Positions 7,488-13,483 are shown, counted from the stretch's first letter. The stretch is DNA of 22,672 nucleotides from an uncultured Blautia sp. (GCA_900547615.1 URHH01000036.1:1-22672); one strand, 5' to 3'. Program-made: numbers and translations. Notes: generated from the letters alone by a model not told the origin.

Positions 7488-7985
7488 GACAGCATAAAGA
7501 CTGAAGACTTCAGAATTTTATTGCCGATTTCTGAAAGGGAAAATCAAGGTTGTAAAAGGATGAAATGTAGCATACAGAGCTAAGCTATGGTCTAAAAATG
7601 GTCTAAATACATTTTGGAACAATCATAGAGATTTGGATCCAAAATAGTAAAATATGAGTATTATCAGCCATTGGTGGTCAGTAAATGTTTCATAACATTT
7701 GCCGAAAATGCTGAAATGTAGATAGGATGGGCACAGGTTACAGGTCCTTAAAAAATTTTGAATCAAAAAAGACCAGAAATAGACCAGAAAAAGCTAATGG
7801 TCTAAACTTGAAAAAATAGTCCATTTTAGACCAATATTTAGACCGTTTGGTGGAATAAATATGCCGAGATAAACAAAAATAAGCCGAGAAATAGGAAAAT
7901 GGTCGATAGACTGAAAATGTGCGCAAAGCCCCATAAAATAAGGAAAAACCGAGAAAATCCAAGATGAGATAGGAGTTAAAAATAT
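7488..7985. other. Gene-free prophage right end and junction with host
   Basis: About 500 AT-rich bases with no credible gene between the integrase and the ptp start codon. Just after int there is a small CTGAAG/CTTCAG hairpin. The integrase arm-type boxes (annotated separately) fill 7587-7844. CCGAGA occurs three times (about 7864, 7884 and 7948), the first two about 20 bases apart, and may mark the core-type region. The prophage boundary must lie in this stretch, because the ptp ribosome binding site AGGAG (7971-7975) belongs to the host gene. I cannot fix the exact crossover without the left end. Confidence 0.55.
7587..7844. repeat. Repeated GGTCTAAA boxes, putative integrase arm-binding sites
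   Basis: GGTCTAAA occurs in direct orientation at 7589-7596, 7600-7607 (11-bp period, one helical turn) and 7799-7806. It occurs inverted as TTTAGACC at 7825-7832 and 7837-7844 (12-bp period). A related box GACCAGAAA repeats at 7771-7779 and 7782-7790, again 11 bp apart. Helically phased pairs in both orientations beside a tyrosine integrase gene are the usual layout of attP arm sites. The role is inferred; the repeats are directly visible. Confidence 0.65.
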
Positions 7986-8021
7986 ATGATACGAGTACTT
8001 TTCATCTGCCACGGCAATATC
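7986..8021 (+). pseudogene. 5' fragment of host ptp gene, cut by the serine-recombinase element
   Basis: ATG 7986, ribosome binding site AGGAG at 7971-7975, encodes MIRVLFICHGNI and then the first bases of a Cys codon. This is the start of a low-molecular-weight protein tyrosine phosphatase, up to the active-site P-loop. After the crossover (TG, 8022-8023) the frame reads element DNA and stops at TAA 8061-8063, giving only a 25-residue peptide. Joined to 15387-15831, it restores a 160-residue ptp. Its promoter and ribosome binding site remain and now lie upstream of the element's own ptp. Confidence 0.85.
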
Positions 8022-8047
8022 TGTACTTTACCATACAAACAGGACAA
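8010..8047 (+). other. attL of the serine-recombinase element
   Basis: Host half: ptp codons CAC GGC AAT ATC, up to core TG (8022-8023). Element half: TACTTTACCATACAAAC and following (8024-8047), which mirrors the element half at attR. The core dinucleotide TG is inferred as the only join that restores the ptp frame and centres the attP symmetry. Confidence 0.75.
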
Positions 8048-8089
8048 ACTAAACTATCTGTAACGATAGGAATATAGAGGAGGAAATCA

Positions 8090-8560
8090 ATGATAAGAGT
8101 AGCTTTTTGCTGTCATGGAAATATTTGTCGATCAACTTTAGCTGAGAGCGTATTTACCCATAAAGTAAACGCTTTGGGTTTGGAAAGTCAGTTTATGATA
8201 GACAGTTTTGCAACCAGTAGAGAAGAAATTGGAAACACTCCCCATAGGGGAACGGTAAACAAACTGAGAGAGGTAGGAATCCCTTTAGTGCCTCATATAG
8301 CTAAGCAGATTACGTTATCCGATTATGATAAGTTTGATTATATTATAGGCATGGATACCGCCAATATACGGAATCTCAACAGGATGTTAAAGGGAGATCC
8401 TGAGGGAAAGGTATACAAGCTTCTTTCCTTTGCAGGATCGGGCAGAGATATAGCAGATCCATGGTACACAGGTGATTTTGATGAAACCTATGAGGATGTA
8501 ATGGAGGGATGTGAGGGTTTCTTAAAGTACCTGATGGAACATGGAGAAATTGAAAATTAG
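8090..8560 (+). CDS. Low-molecular-weight protein tyrosine phosphatase carried by the element
   Basis: A complete 156-residue LMW-PTP. The P-loop CHGNICRS (Cys8 to Arg14, CX5R) holds the nucleophile and phosphate-binding Arg. DPWYTGDF supplies general acid Asp123. Strong GAGGAGG site ahead of ATG 8090. It lies just inside attL, so the disrupted host gene's promoter can transcribe it. In the circular form it would directly follow the recombinase stop (TAG at 8075-8077), so the two would be co-transcribed. It resembles the interrupted host copy (both end in a DIADPWYTGDF...EGCEGFL block) but uses different codons across the target site. Likely role: to replace the phosphatase activity lost by insertion. 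Its physiological substrate is unknown. Confidence 0.92.
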   Translation: MIRVAFCCHGNICRSTLAESVFTHKVNALGLESQFMIDSFATSREEIGNTPHRGTVNKLREVGIPLVPHIAKQITLSDYDKFDYIIGMDTANIRNLNRMLKGDPEGKVYKLLSFAGSGRDIADPWYTGDFDETYEDVMEGCEGFLKYLMEHGEIEN

Positions 8561-8567
8561 GACTAAT

Positions 8568-8606
8568 AAGAGGAGCGATTGAGATGGTCACTCCTCTTTA
8601 ATTTTA
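8568..8606 (+). terminator. Terminator after element ptp
   Basis: Perfect 8-bp stem AAGAGGAG (8568-8575) with CTCCTCTT (8591-8598), 15-base loop, then TAATTTT. It ends the ptp transcript a few bases after its stop codon and isolates it from the rest of the element. Confidence 0.75.
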
Positions 8607-8678
8607 TAAAAATGAACAATATACACAAAAGATATTAGCAAAAACCTATATAATATGTATGAAATGCACAAAAAATGA

Positions 8679-8707
8679 TTGACAAAAGATTTATTATAAG
8701 ATATGGT
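8679..8707 (+). promoter_or_regulatory. Promoter for the element's left cargo genes
   Basis: Perfect -35 TTGACA (8679-8684), 17-base spacer, -10 TATGGT (8702-8707). It lies about 70 bases upstream of the ATG at 8780 and downstream of the ptp terminator, so the cargo has independent transcription. Confidence 0.65.
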
Positions 8708-8779
8708 AAAGGAGAAAACAAACAGGATTCAAGCAAGAATTTAAACAGGAATAACAGGATCAAAACAGGAGGAAAAAAG

Positions 8780-9136
8780 ATGGTAAGAAGATTGATTAGA
8801 GAAGATGGAGATTTATATTATCAGGAAGAGCTGAACATTGAAAAGAAAAACGGGGAAACGGAATGGATTTGTCTTTGTATTGATCGTGAACATGGTGTAC
8901 GGGTTTTTATTCAGGATATGTGTTATCTGTTTGATAATGATTTCTCTGGGTATCTGGAGCAGATGCACAAAGACAGTGAGCCGGAATACGCCTATATTGA
9001 TAAACAGAATCCTGAGGATGAAGTTATTGATTTAGCGGTTGCGGTTGATATGGCGTACAGCATACCAGAGCCGGACAGATTAGCAATTATGAATCTATTA
9101 ACAAAGGCTGAGGATCGTTTAGTGAATATATGGTAA
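8780..9136 (+). CDS. Unrecognised acidic protein of the element
   Basis: 118 residues. ATG 8780 is chosen because GGAGG lies just upstream; the open frame extends to 8675 but has no ribosome binding site there. The protein is acidic, with a beta-rich N-terminal half (WICLCIDREHGVRVFIQDM) and a helical C-terminal half (LAVAVDMAYSIPEPDRLAIM). No signal peptide or membrane segment. I do not recognise the family. Placed first in the cargo, directly before the HUH gene, it could be a regulator or replication accessory. That is context only. Confidence 0.65.
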   Translation: MVRRLIREDGDLYYQEELNIEKKNGETEWICLCIDREHGVRVFIQDMCYLFDNDFSGYLEQMHKDSEPEYAYIDKQNPEDEVIDLAVAVDMAYSIPEPDRLAIMNLLTKAEDRLVNIW

Positions 9137-9142
9137 AACATA

Positions 9143-9182
9143 AAGCCCCTTGTAAAGTGTTTTAGAGCCTTACAGGGGGCTT
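9143..9182 (+). terminator. Hairpin between the unknown gene and the HUH gene
   Basis: Thirteen-base arms AAGCCCCTTGTAA (9143-9155) and TTACAGGGGGCTT (9170-9182), with one G-T pair. No good T run follows, so it may be an intrinsic attenuator or processing site rather than a full terminator. It begins a few bases after the upstream stop and ends eight bases before the HUH ribosome binding site. Confidence 0.5.
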
Positions 9183-9208
9183 AGTTTCTGGGAGGTGGTG
9201 TTTTATGT

Positions 9209-9622
9209 TTGGACAATGAAAAGAGTAAATTAGGCTGTTATGGGATTATTCTAACCTGTAATAAATATCATGAAAATATGTCTGTGGATGAAGCAAAGAA
9301 AAGTATTAAACGGCTTTTAAGTGCTCTTAGAATACGGGCAAACCGTGAAAATTGGAGTTATTCTATCTTCATTGGTTTTAGTGTCAGTAATCAAAAGATA
9401 AAGAAAGAACGCCCCCATTTTCATATATTGCTCACAGCTGATCCGGGAGCTAAGGTGGCAAGATGGATCAATGATTATTGGAATCCCCCCAAAAAATCCA
9501 GACGAGAACATATAGGCATTGTGAAACGTCAATCACTCAATCCTAAAGGTGTGGGATATTTTAGAGATGTATATATTCACAATCAATCTGAGTTTATTAG
9601 AGAACAACATAAAGGACTTTAA
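9209..9622 (+). CDS. Small HUH endonuclease-like replication protein
   Basis: 137 residues, starting at TTG 9209 with a GGGAGGTGG site about 10 bases upstream; the nearby ATG 9205 opens a frame that stops at once. Three features match rolling-circle Rep proteins. A motif-1-like strand is CYGIILTCNKYH (10-21). The metal-binding HUH motif is ERPHFHILLTADPG, with His70 and His72. A C-terminal tyrosine region is GVGYFRDVYIHNQSEF, with Tyr117 and Tyr122 as candidate nucleophiles. There is no helicase domain, so it is a minimal HUH protein. Likely role: nick the excised circle at an origin (candidate 10552-10633) for rolling-circle replication or mobilization. Family membership is fairly secure; which of the two roles it has is not. 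Confidence 0.7.
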   Translation: MDNEKSKLGCYGIILTCNKYHENMSVDEAKKSIKRLLSALRIRANRENWSYSIFIGFSVSNQKIKKERPHFHILLTADPGAKVARWINDYWNPPKKSRREHIGIVKRQSLNPKGVGYFRDVYIHNQSEFIREQHKGL

Positions 9623-9746
9623 ATGAGAAACATTTTTGAACCTAAAAACAGCTAATTTTCTTAGTAAAATCAAGGCTTTTGAACGTTTGGCGTTTGGGTA
9701 CTGGTTATTATATTATTAGTGATAAGCATTGTAGGGAGGTGTAAAC

Positions 9747-9971
9747 ATGAAGATTGTAACCAGAGATAAAAAAGAGCTGAGTATGGAAGAATGTACAGAG
9801 CTGTTACAGATCAGTAAAACATCTGTACAGAATCTCCTCAAAAAAGGAGAGCTTGAAGCTGTATACCATAATTTAGGAACCGGTACAGGAGGCAGAATTA
9901 GGAGAATCACCCTTGCAAGTGTAGCAAGGTACACAAAAACTAAAATTCAAGGAGGAAACACTGATGAGTGA
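9747..9971 (+). CDS. Small HTH (excisionase/MerR-like) DNA-binding protein
   Basis: 74 residues, GGGAGGT site before ATG 9747. MEECTELLQISKTSVQNLL followed by KKGELEAVYHN is a helix-turn-helix plus wing of the HTH_17/excisionase kind. A Gly-rich GTGTGGRIRRI turn leads to the recognition-wing residues and ASVARYTKTK. It overlaps the next gene by eight bases, so they are coupled. It could regulate the cargo operon, or act as recombination directionality factor for the serine recombinase. The sequence cannot decide. Confidence 0.7.
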   Translation: MKIVTRDKKELSMEECTELLQISKTSVQNLLKKGELEAVYHNLGTGTGGRIRRITLASVARYTKTKIQGGNTDE

Positions 9972-10539
9972 AGTAAGTAAAGTAATTGGGAACGCATTAA
10001 ACATAGAGGATCCGGGAAGTGAAGCGGATTCTTTAGCAAACAAAGCTGTACAAGAAAGCCTTTCAAGAAGATTAAGCGGTTTAATCCCCTCATCCCCGGA
10101 TACTTTAGCCGCAAAGTATATGGATATGCCAATAAAGGAGCTGTTAGCAGAACAGAAAAAGGTTGAGGGCAATATTGAGAGTGCGAAGAAAACTCTTGAC
10201 ATGATTATTAAACGGGAATATGAGCGTTATATGAAAGAGTTAGAGAAATCCAAGTATATTATACTTTCTCAGGATGAGGCAGATTATAAGGCTCGTGGCT
10301 ACATCAAATCTCATATTATTGGAACCTACGGAGCTACAGAGCGTGAAAAGGCTGTACATAAAGAGTATGACAATAACATGATTGAACTTAGAAATCTCAA
10401 ACGAGAAAGAAACGCCTTGTTAGTGGCTAAACAGGCTTACATTGATAAAAACAGCGATATTATCAAGGCAGAACTGGACAAGAGACGGCTGAAAGAATTA
10501 CAGGAAAGCGGCTTATTGGATGAGCTGGATATTGAGTGA
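9964..10539 (+). CDS. Unrecognised coiled-coil protein of the element
   Basis: 191 residues, GGAGG site before ATG 9964, overlapping the HTH gene. Very rich in Lys, Glu, Ala and Leu. Long helices at about 60-100 (KELLAEQKKVEGNIESAKKT) and 115-180 suggest a coiled coil. No catalytic motif, signal peptide or membrane span. I do not recognise it. Co-translation with the HTH protein suggests a shared role, perhaps DNA or partner binding. Confidence 0.65.
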   Translation: MSEVSKVIGNALNIEDPGSEADSLANKAVQESLSRRLSGLIPSSPDTLAAKYMDMPIKELLAEQKKVEGNIESAKKTLDMIIKREYERYMKELEKSKYIILSQDEADYKARGYIKSHIIGTYGATEREKAVHKEYDNNMIELRNLKRERNALLVAKQAYIDKNSDIIKAELDKRRLKELQESGLLDELDIE

Positions 10540-10551
10540 TAATGAGGAGTA

Positions 10552-10633
10552 ATAACATATGTTATAGGGTACAAAAAGGGATTTTAAAATCAGCTGAGTT
10601 CAGCATAAAATAAGGCTTTTTCCTTTAGTACCC
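10552..10633. other. Cluster of four palindromes/hairpins, candidate origin or structured leader
   Basis: In about 80 bases there are a 14-bp perfect palindrome ATAACATATGTTAT (10552-10565), a GGGTAC/GTACCC long-range stem (10567-10572 with 10628-10633), a 12-bp palindrome GATTTTAAAATC (10580-10591) and a GCTGA-GT-TCAGC hairpin (10593-10604). The last two lie inside the long-range stem. This gap between genes is the most structured stretch of the element. It could be the double- or single-strand origin used by the HUH protein, or a structured 5' leader of the gene at 10664. Confidence 0.5.
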
Positions 10634-10663
10634 CACTCCCCTACTTTTTGAGGAGGTGAGAAC

Positions 10664-10966
10664 GTGCCAAGAGCGGCAAAGCTGGACACCACTACAGTAA
10701 AGAAAATGTTAGCTGGTGTAGCTAAAGAGGTTAAGGATGGAACCTTAGACCCGAAAAAGGCAAATTGTATGATCTCAGCGTTTAAGGCTATTTTATATGG
10801 GAATCAGTTAGAGAACACAGAGCGGCGGCTTGCTGTGGATGAGGCTATAGCAGATTATCAGAGACAGATGATTGAGTTCATGGACGGAAAAAGACCTTTA
10901 CCGCCTATGAATGATTTTAATGAGGAGGCTGTACTAAATAAGAATGAAGAGCAAGAAAGCCCTTGA
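10664..10966 (+). CDS. Unrecognised small helical protein of the element
   Basis: 100 residues, starting at GTG 10664 with a GAGGAGGTGAG site. Basic N-terminus (MPRAAKLDTTTVKKML), then helices (EVKDGTLDPKKANCMISAFKA), ending acidic. The DGTLDPKKAN turn and overall size are reminiscent of small phage proteins that bind DNA or regulate packaging, but I cannot assign a family. It follows the palindrome cluster directly. Confidence 0.6.
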   Translation: MPRAAKLDTTTVKKMLAGVAKEVKDGTLDPKKANCMISAFKAILYGNQLENTERRLAVDEAIADYQRQMIEFMDGKRPLPPMNDFNEEAVLNKNEEQESP

Positions 10967-11066
10967 TCTTTGCAGAGAGTGTCGAGAAATGCTTCTGTCA
11001 GAGATTTCTACAGTTGAACGGAAAAAAGTTTTAATTGTAAAATTATGGGAGCGGCTGTGGATGTAA
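10944..11066 (+). CDS. Very small overlapping gene (40 residues)
   Basis: ATG 10944 to TAA 11064-11066, overlapping the end of the upstream gene and the start of the next in different frames. The product (MKSKKALDLCRECREMLLSE...) is helical, with a Cys-X2-Cys pair and a hydrophobic C-terminus ending KLWERLWM. A GAGGAGG lies 14-15 bases upstream, a little far. It bridges two genes that would otherwise leave a gap, consistent with a coupled operon. Confidence 0.4.
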   Translation: MKSKKALDLCRECREMLLSEISTVERKKVLIVKLWERLWM

Positions 11067-11323
11067 TTTTAAAACTAAACATACAGGAATTATTAGGAGT
11101 TACGCCAGAGGATATACAAAAAGGTATTGTTAAATTAAATAGGCTGAAAACATTAGCAGTTGCTAAGGATAACAATTTTCCGAAAACTTATGTAACGGGA
11201 AACATTGACATAATGTTAAAATGTCTAAATAGTTGCTTTATACCAGATTCTAATATATGGCTGGGAACAGATCAGGCGGCTGAAGAGGCTGTGAGGAGGT
11301 TAGATGATGCGATACAATTATGA
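11045..11323 (+). CDS. Unrecognised small protein of the element
   Basis: 92 residues from ATG 11045, overlapping the tiny gene before it and the next gene after it, so this is a tightly packed operon. The N-terminus is helical (VDVILKLNIQELLGVTPEDI), with a central Asn/Lys-rich segment. There is no strong ribosome binding site, so translation probably depends on coupling. Family unknown. Confidence 0.5.
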   Translation: MGAAVDVILKLNIQELLGVTPEDIQKGIVKLNRLKTLAVAKDNNFPKTYVTGNIDIMLKCLNSCFIPDSNIWLGTDQAAEEAVRRLDDAIQL

Positions 11324-11627
11324 TCCTCTGTATAAACCTTTCTACTGCTACCTAACCCGGCATGATAATAAAGTCGGGGTAAATGCAGAGCTGAGGGAGC
11401 AGATAGCCCGGTTAGTGTGGAAAGCTAAACAGGAGCTTGATACAAGAGCCGCTTATAATGTTCCTCTAAAGCTCTATAACGAGTATTCAGAGGCATTACA
11501 GAAGCTTACAGAGCAGATTGAGCCGGGATCAGATAACCGGGAGACATTAAAACTTGCAGAGCAAGCCCGGAAATACTTAGATAAGCGTATGCTTTACCGG
11601 GTAAGGGTAAAGAGCAGAGTATATTGA
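11304..11627 (+). CDS. Unrecognised Tyr/Arg-rich protein of the element
   Basis: 107 residues (106 if ATG 11307 is used; GAGGAGG 11293-11299 fits either). Basic, with YDPLYKPFYCYLTRHDN at the start, a long amphipathic helix (LREQIARLVWKAKQELDTRA) and a basic end (YLDKRMLYRVRVKSRVY). No recognised motif. It overlaps its upstream neighbour and lies 19 bases before the gp10-like gene, so it could be a partner of that protein. This is only context. Confidence 0.6.
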   Translation: MMRYNYDPLYKPFYCYLTRHDNKVGVNAELREQIARLVWKAKQELDTRAAYNVPLKLYNEYSEALQKLTEQIEPGSDNRETLKLAEQARKYLDKRMLYRVRVKSRVY

Positions 11628-11646
11628 ATCAAGAAAGGGTGATATA

Positions 11647-12159
11647 ATGGGGACTATGTTTGAGATACCCGGATGGGATGAGTTTGTAGCCCGGTGTGAG
11701 GGTGTAGTAGATAAGTGGGAGGATAAGAAAAAGCTCCTCTTACAGAAGATGGCTAATATTTGTCTTGAGGAAATAACTCCTCTGATCCCGGTTGATACCT
11801 CTAACCTTGTAAGTAAATTTCAGGTTGGAGTAATAACGCCGGATTATGCAGAGGTAGGAACTAATGTAGAGTATGCACTCTATGTTAATGATGGTCATGC
11901 ACAGCATAGGAGATTTTTACCTATAAAGTATATTTCTGTAAATGGGAAAGGGTTGAATAAGACTGAAATTATAGCTAAATATGGAGAAAAATTTAAAGGC
12001 AAGAAAGGCGGGATTGGGGGAATAATGTTAAAAGAGCGTTATATCCCCGGTGTGTTTTTTCTGGAGAATGGTATGCAAGCGGCTACTCCCAGAATGAAAA
12101 GACTGGGGGAGAGCTTTATGGTTCAAATTGGCAGAGAGATAGAGGGCTCTGGAATATGA
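11647..12159 (+). CDS. HK97 gp10-like phage head-tail joining / tail-completion protein
   Basis: 170 residues. Features of the HK97-gp10 family appear in order: an N-terminal helix pair, PLIPVDTSNLVSKFQVG (compare the family's P-V-D-T-G-x-L motif, here with Ser), a beta hairpin AEVGTNVEYALYVNDGHAQ containing the typical Y-A-x-Y-V-x-x-G-H pattern, and a C-terminal IPGVFFLENGMQAATPRM helix. Such proteins complete the tail or link head and tail in siphophages. It is the only virion-type gene in the element and stands without capsid, portal or terminase genes. It may help package or redirect helper phage particles, or be a relic. The terminator at 12162 ends the operon here. Confidence 0.75.
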   Translation: MGTMFEIPGWDEFVARCEGVVDKWEDKKKLLLQKMANICLEEITPLIPVDTSNLVSKFQVGVITPDYAEVGTNVEYALYVNDGHAQHRRFLPIKYISVNGKGLNKTEIIAKYGEKFKGKKGGIGGIMLKERYIPGVFFLENGMQAATPRMKRLGESFMVQIGREIEGSGI

Positions 12160-12161
12160 AG

Positions 12162-12195
12162 AATAGGAGTGGTGTAATAACTACTCCTATTTTTT
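12162..12195 (+). terminator. Terminator of the cargo operon
   Basis: Perfect 9-bp stem AATAGGAGT (12162-12170) and ACTCCTATT (12183-12191), a 12-base loop, and six Ts. It closes the operon three bases after the gp10-like gene. Confidence 0.85.
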
Positions 12196-12287
12196 GTTAA
12201 CTATGTGGTGTTAGAACGTACAGTTTTGTGGAACAGAAAAACATGTGGGTATCAATTTAAACGTATTAAAAATAATATCAAAAGTTA

Positions 12288-12342
12288 TTGACTTTTTTCT
12301 TATAATGGCTTATTATTTAGTATATAAATAGACGAACGTCTA
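12288..12342 (+). promoter_or_regulatory. Promoter and operator/res-like palindrome of the serine resolvase
   Basis: -35 TTGACT (12288-12293), 17-base spacer, -10 TATTAT (12311-12316). Just downstream of the -10, about where transcription would start, lies the inverted repeat TAGACG-AA-CGTCTA (12329-12342). Resolvase genes are often autoregulated from such sites, which may also serve as recombination subsites. The ribosome binding site AGGAGA and ATG 12365 follow. Confidence 0.7.
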
Positions 12343-12364
12343 AATAAATACTTAGGAGACTGAA

Positions 12365-13066
12365 ATGGGTAAAGTATATGGTTATTGCAGAATCTCTACA
12401 GCAAAACAAAGCATAGAGAGACAGATCCGCAATATACAGGCAGAAAACAACAAGGCGGTTATTGTACAGGAAGTCTTTACAGGCACAAAGATAACCGGGC
12501 GTAAAGAGTGGGAAAAGCTCTTAAAGAAAGTAAAGGCTGGGGATACAATTATTTTTGATAGTGTTTCCCGTATGAGTAGAAACGCTGATGAGGGAATTGA
12601 GGTATATTTTAAGCTGATGGATCAGGGAGTAAACCTTATCTTTCTTAAAGAGCGTTATATTGATACTGATACCTATAAAAACGAAATCAAAGACCGTATA
12701 GAGCTTACAGGGGCTGATGAGGATGAGATTTTTAAAGGAATCAATAACTACTTTAGAAAATTGGCAAAACGTCAGATCAAAATAGCTTTCGATCAGGCAG
12801 AAAAAGAGGTTGCTGATCTTCACCAGAGAACCAGAGAGGGAATTGAAACCGCCCGGTTAAATGGAAAACAGATAGGCAGAGTTAAGGGCAGAATTATTAC
12901 TACAAAGAAATCTGTAGAAATGAAAGAGAAAATTCAGAAAATGGCTAAGGACTTCGGCGGCAATATGACAGATAAAGAAGTTATTGAAACTCTCAAGATT
13001 GCAAGAAACACTTATTTCAAGTATAAGCGTGAGCTTAGAGAGGAGGCGGCTAAGTGTACAGAGTAA
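12365..13066 (+). CDS. Small serine recombinase (resolvase/invertase)
   Basis: 233 residues. The resolvase N-domain holds nucleophile Ser11 (YGYCRIST) with supporting Arg9 and the conserved SVSRMSRNADEGIE motif (about 65-80). Residues about 100-150 carry a longer E-helix region than Tn3 resolvase (IKDRIELTGADEDEIFKGIN). LHQRTREGIETARLNGKQIG leads to a C-terminal HTH (MTDKEVIETLKIARNTYFKYKRE). It appears complete. Its own promoter and palindrome lie upstream. It may resolve multimers after rolling-circle replication, or control copy number. It overlaps the next gene by 13 bases. Confidence 0.9.
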   Translation: MGKVYGYCRISTAKQSIERQIRNIQAENNKAVIVQEVFTGTKITGRKEWEKLLKKVKAGDTIIFDSVSRMSRNADEGIEVYFKLMDQGVNLIFLKERYIDTDTYKNEIKDRIELTGADEDEIFKGINNYFRKLAKRQIKIAFDQAEKEVADLHQRTREGIETARLNGKQIGRVKGRIITTKKSVEMKEKIQKMAKDFGGNMTDKEVIETLKIARNTYFKYKRELREEAAKCTE

Positions 13067-13317
13067 TCTCTCACTTACAGAACGCTACAGAGGCGGTTTA
13101 CAGGCTCCAGAATAAAGCTGAGGTTAAATATACCGGGCATAGCTGGAAAGATCAAAAGAAACGGCTCTATACCCCTGTAAAATACAAAGGTGTTATAGTT
13201 GGCTTTACCTGTAAAGCTACGCTCTCATCTCAGGAAATACAGCTTTATAGCCTCTCTGCTGAGGGGAAAGCATACATAGCATATAATAAGCAGATAGGCG
13301 GCTCTATGTTATCCTGA
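13054..13317 (+). CDS. Unrecognised small protein coupled to the resolvase
   Basis: 87 residues from GTG 13054, inside the last codons of the resolvase and with AGAGGAGG about 10 bases upstream. Basic, beta-rich (KRLYTPVKYKGVIVGFTCKATL), with a regular alternation of hydrophobic residues. No domain recognised. Overlap implies co-translation with the resolvase, so a recombination accessory is possible. Confidence 0.55.
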   Translation: MYRVISHLQNATEAVYRLQNKAEVKYTGHSWKDQKKRLYTPVKYKGVIVGFTCKATLSSQEIQLYSLSAEGKAYIAYNKQIGGSMLS

Positions 13318-13339
13318 GAGGGTTGAGGAACTGGGCGGC

Positions 13340-13483
13340 GTGGTTGCTGTATATGAGATCTGTATAAAACGGGGGATCACATGGGAGGAACTGTTAAACT
13401 GCTATTATGAGTATGAGCCGTCTTTAGTAGACGGGGGATGGAAAACGTTAGAAACGGCGTACAAGCTACTATTGAGCCTCTGA
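13340..13483 (+). CDS. Possible small gene of 47 residues
   Basis: A frame open from about 13298 to the TGA at 13481-13483. GTG 13340 with GAGGA about 10 bases upstream is the best start, giving VVAVYEICIKRGITWEELLN and ending KLLLSL. The composition looks protein-like and it partly fills an otherwise empty 360-base gap, but no family is recognised. It may be a real small gene or a decayed one. Confidence 0.3.
   Translation: MVAVYEICIKRGITWEELLNCYYEYEPSLVDGGWKTLETAYKLLLSL

Noticed and set aside
7488..8000. Minus-strand open frames (about 7738-8012) as genes
   Set aside because: Low-complexity Phe/Ser/Leu-rich translation, no ribosome binding sites, and they cover the integrase-box repeats and the ptp start.
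7986..8063. The left ptp fragment as the prophage's own attachment site
   Set aside because: If the tyrosine-integrase prophage had inserted in ptp, the 3' part of the gene would follow the prophage. Instead the 5' part with ribosome binding site follows it, and the rest lies after the serine-recombinase gene.
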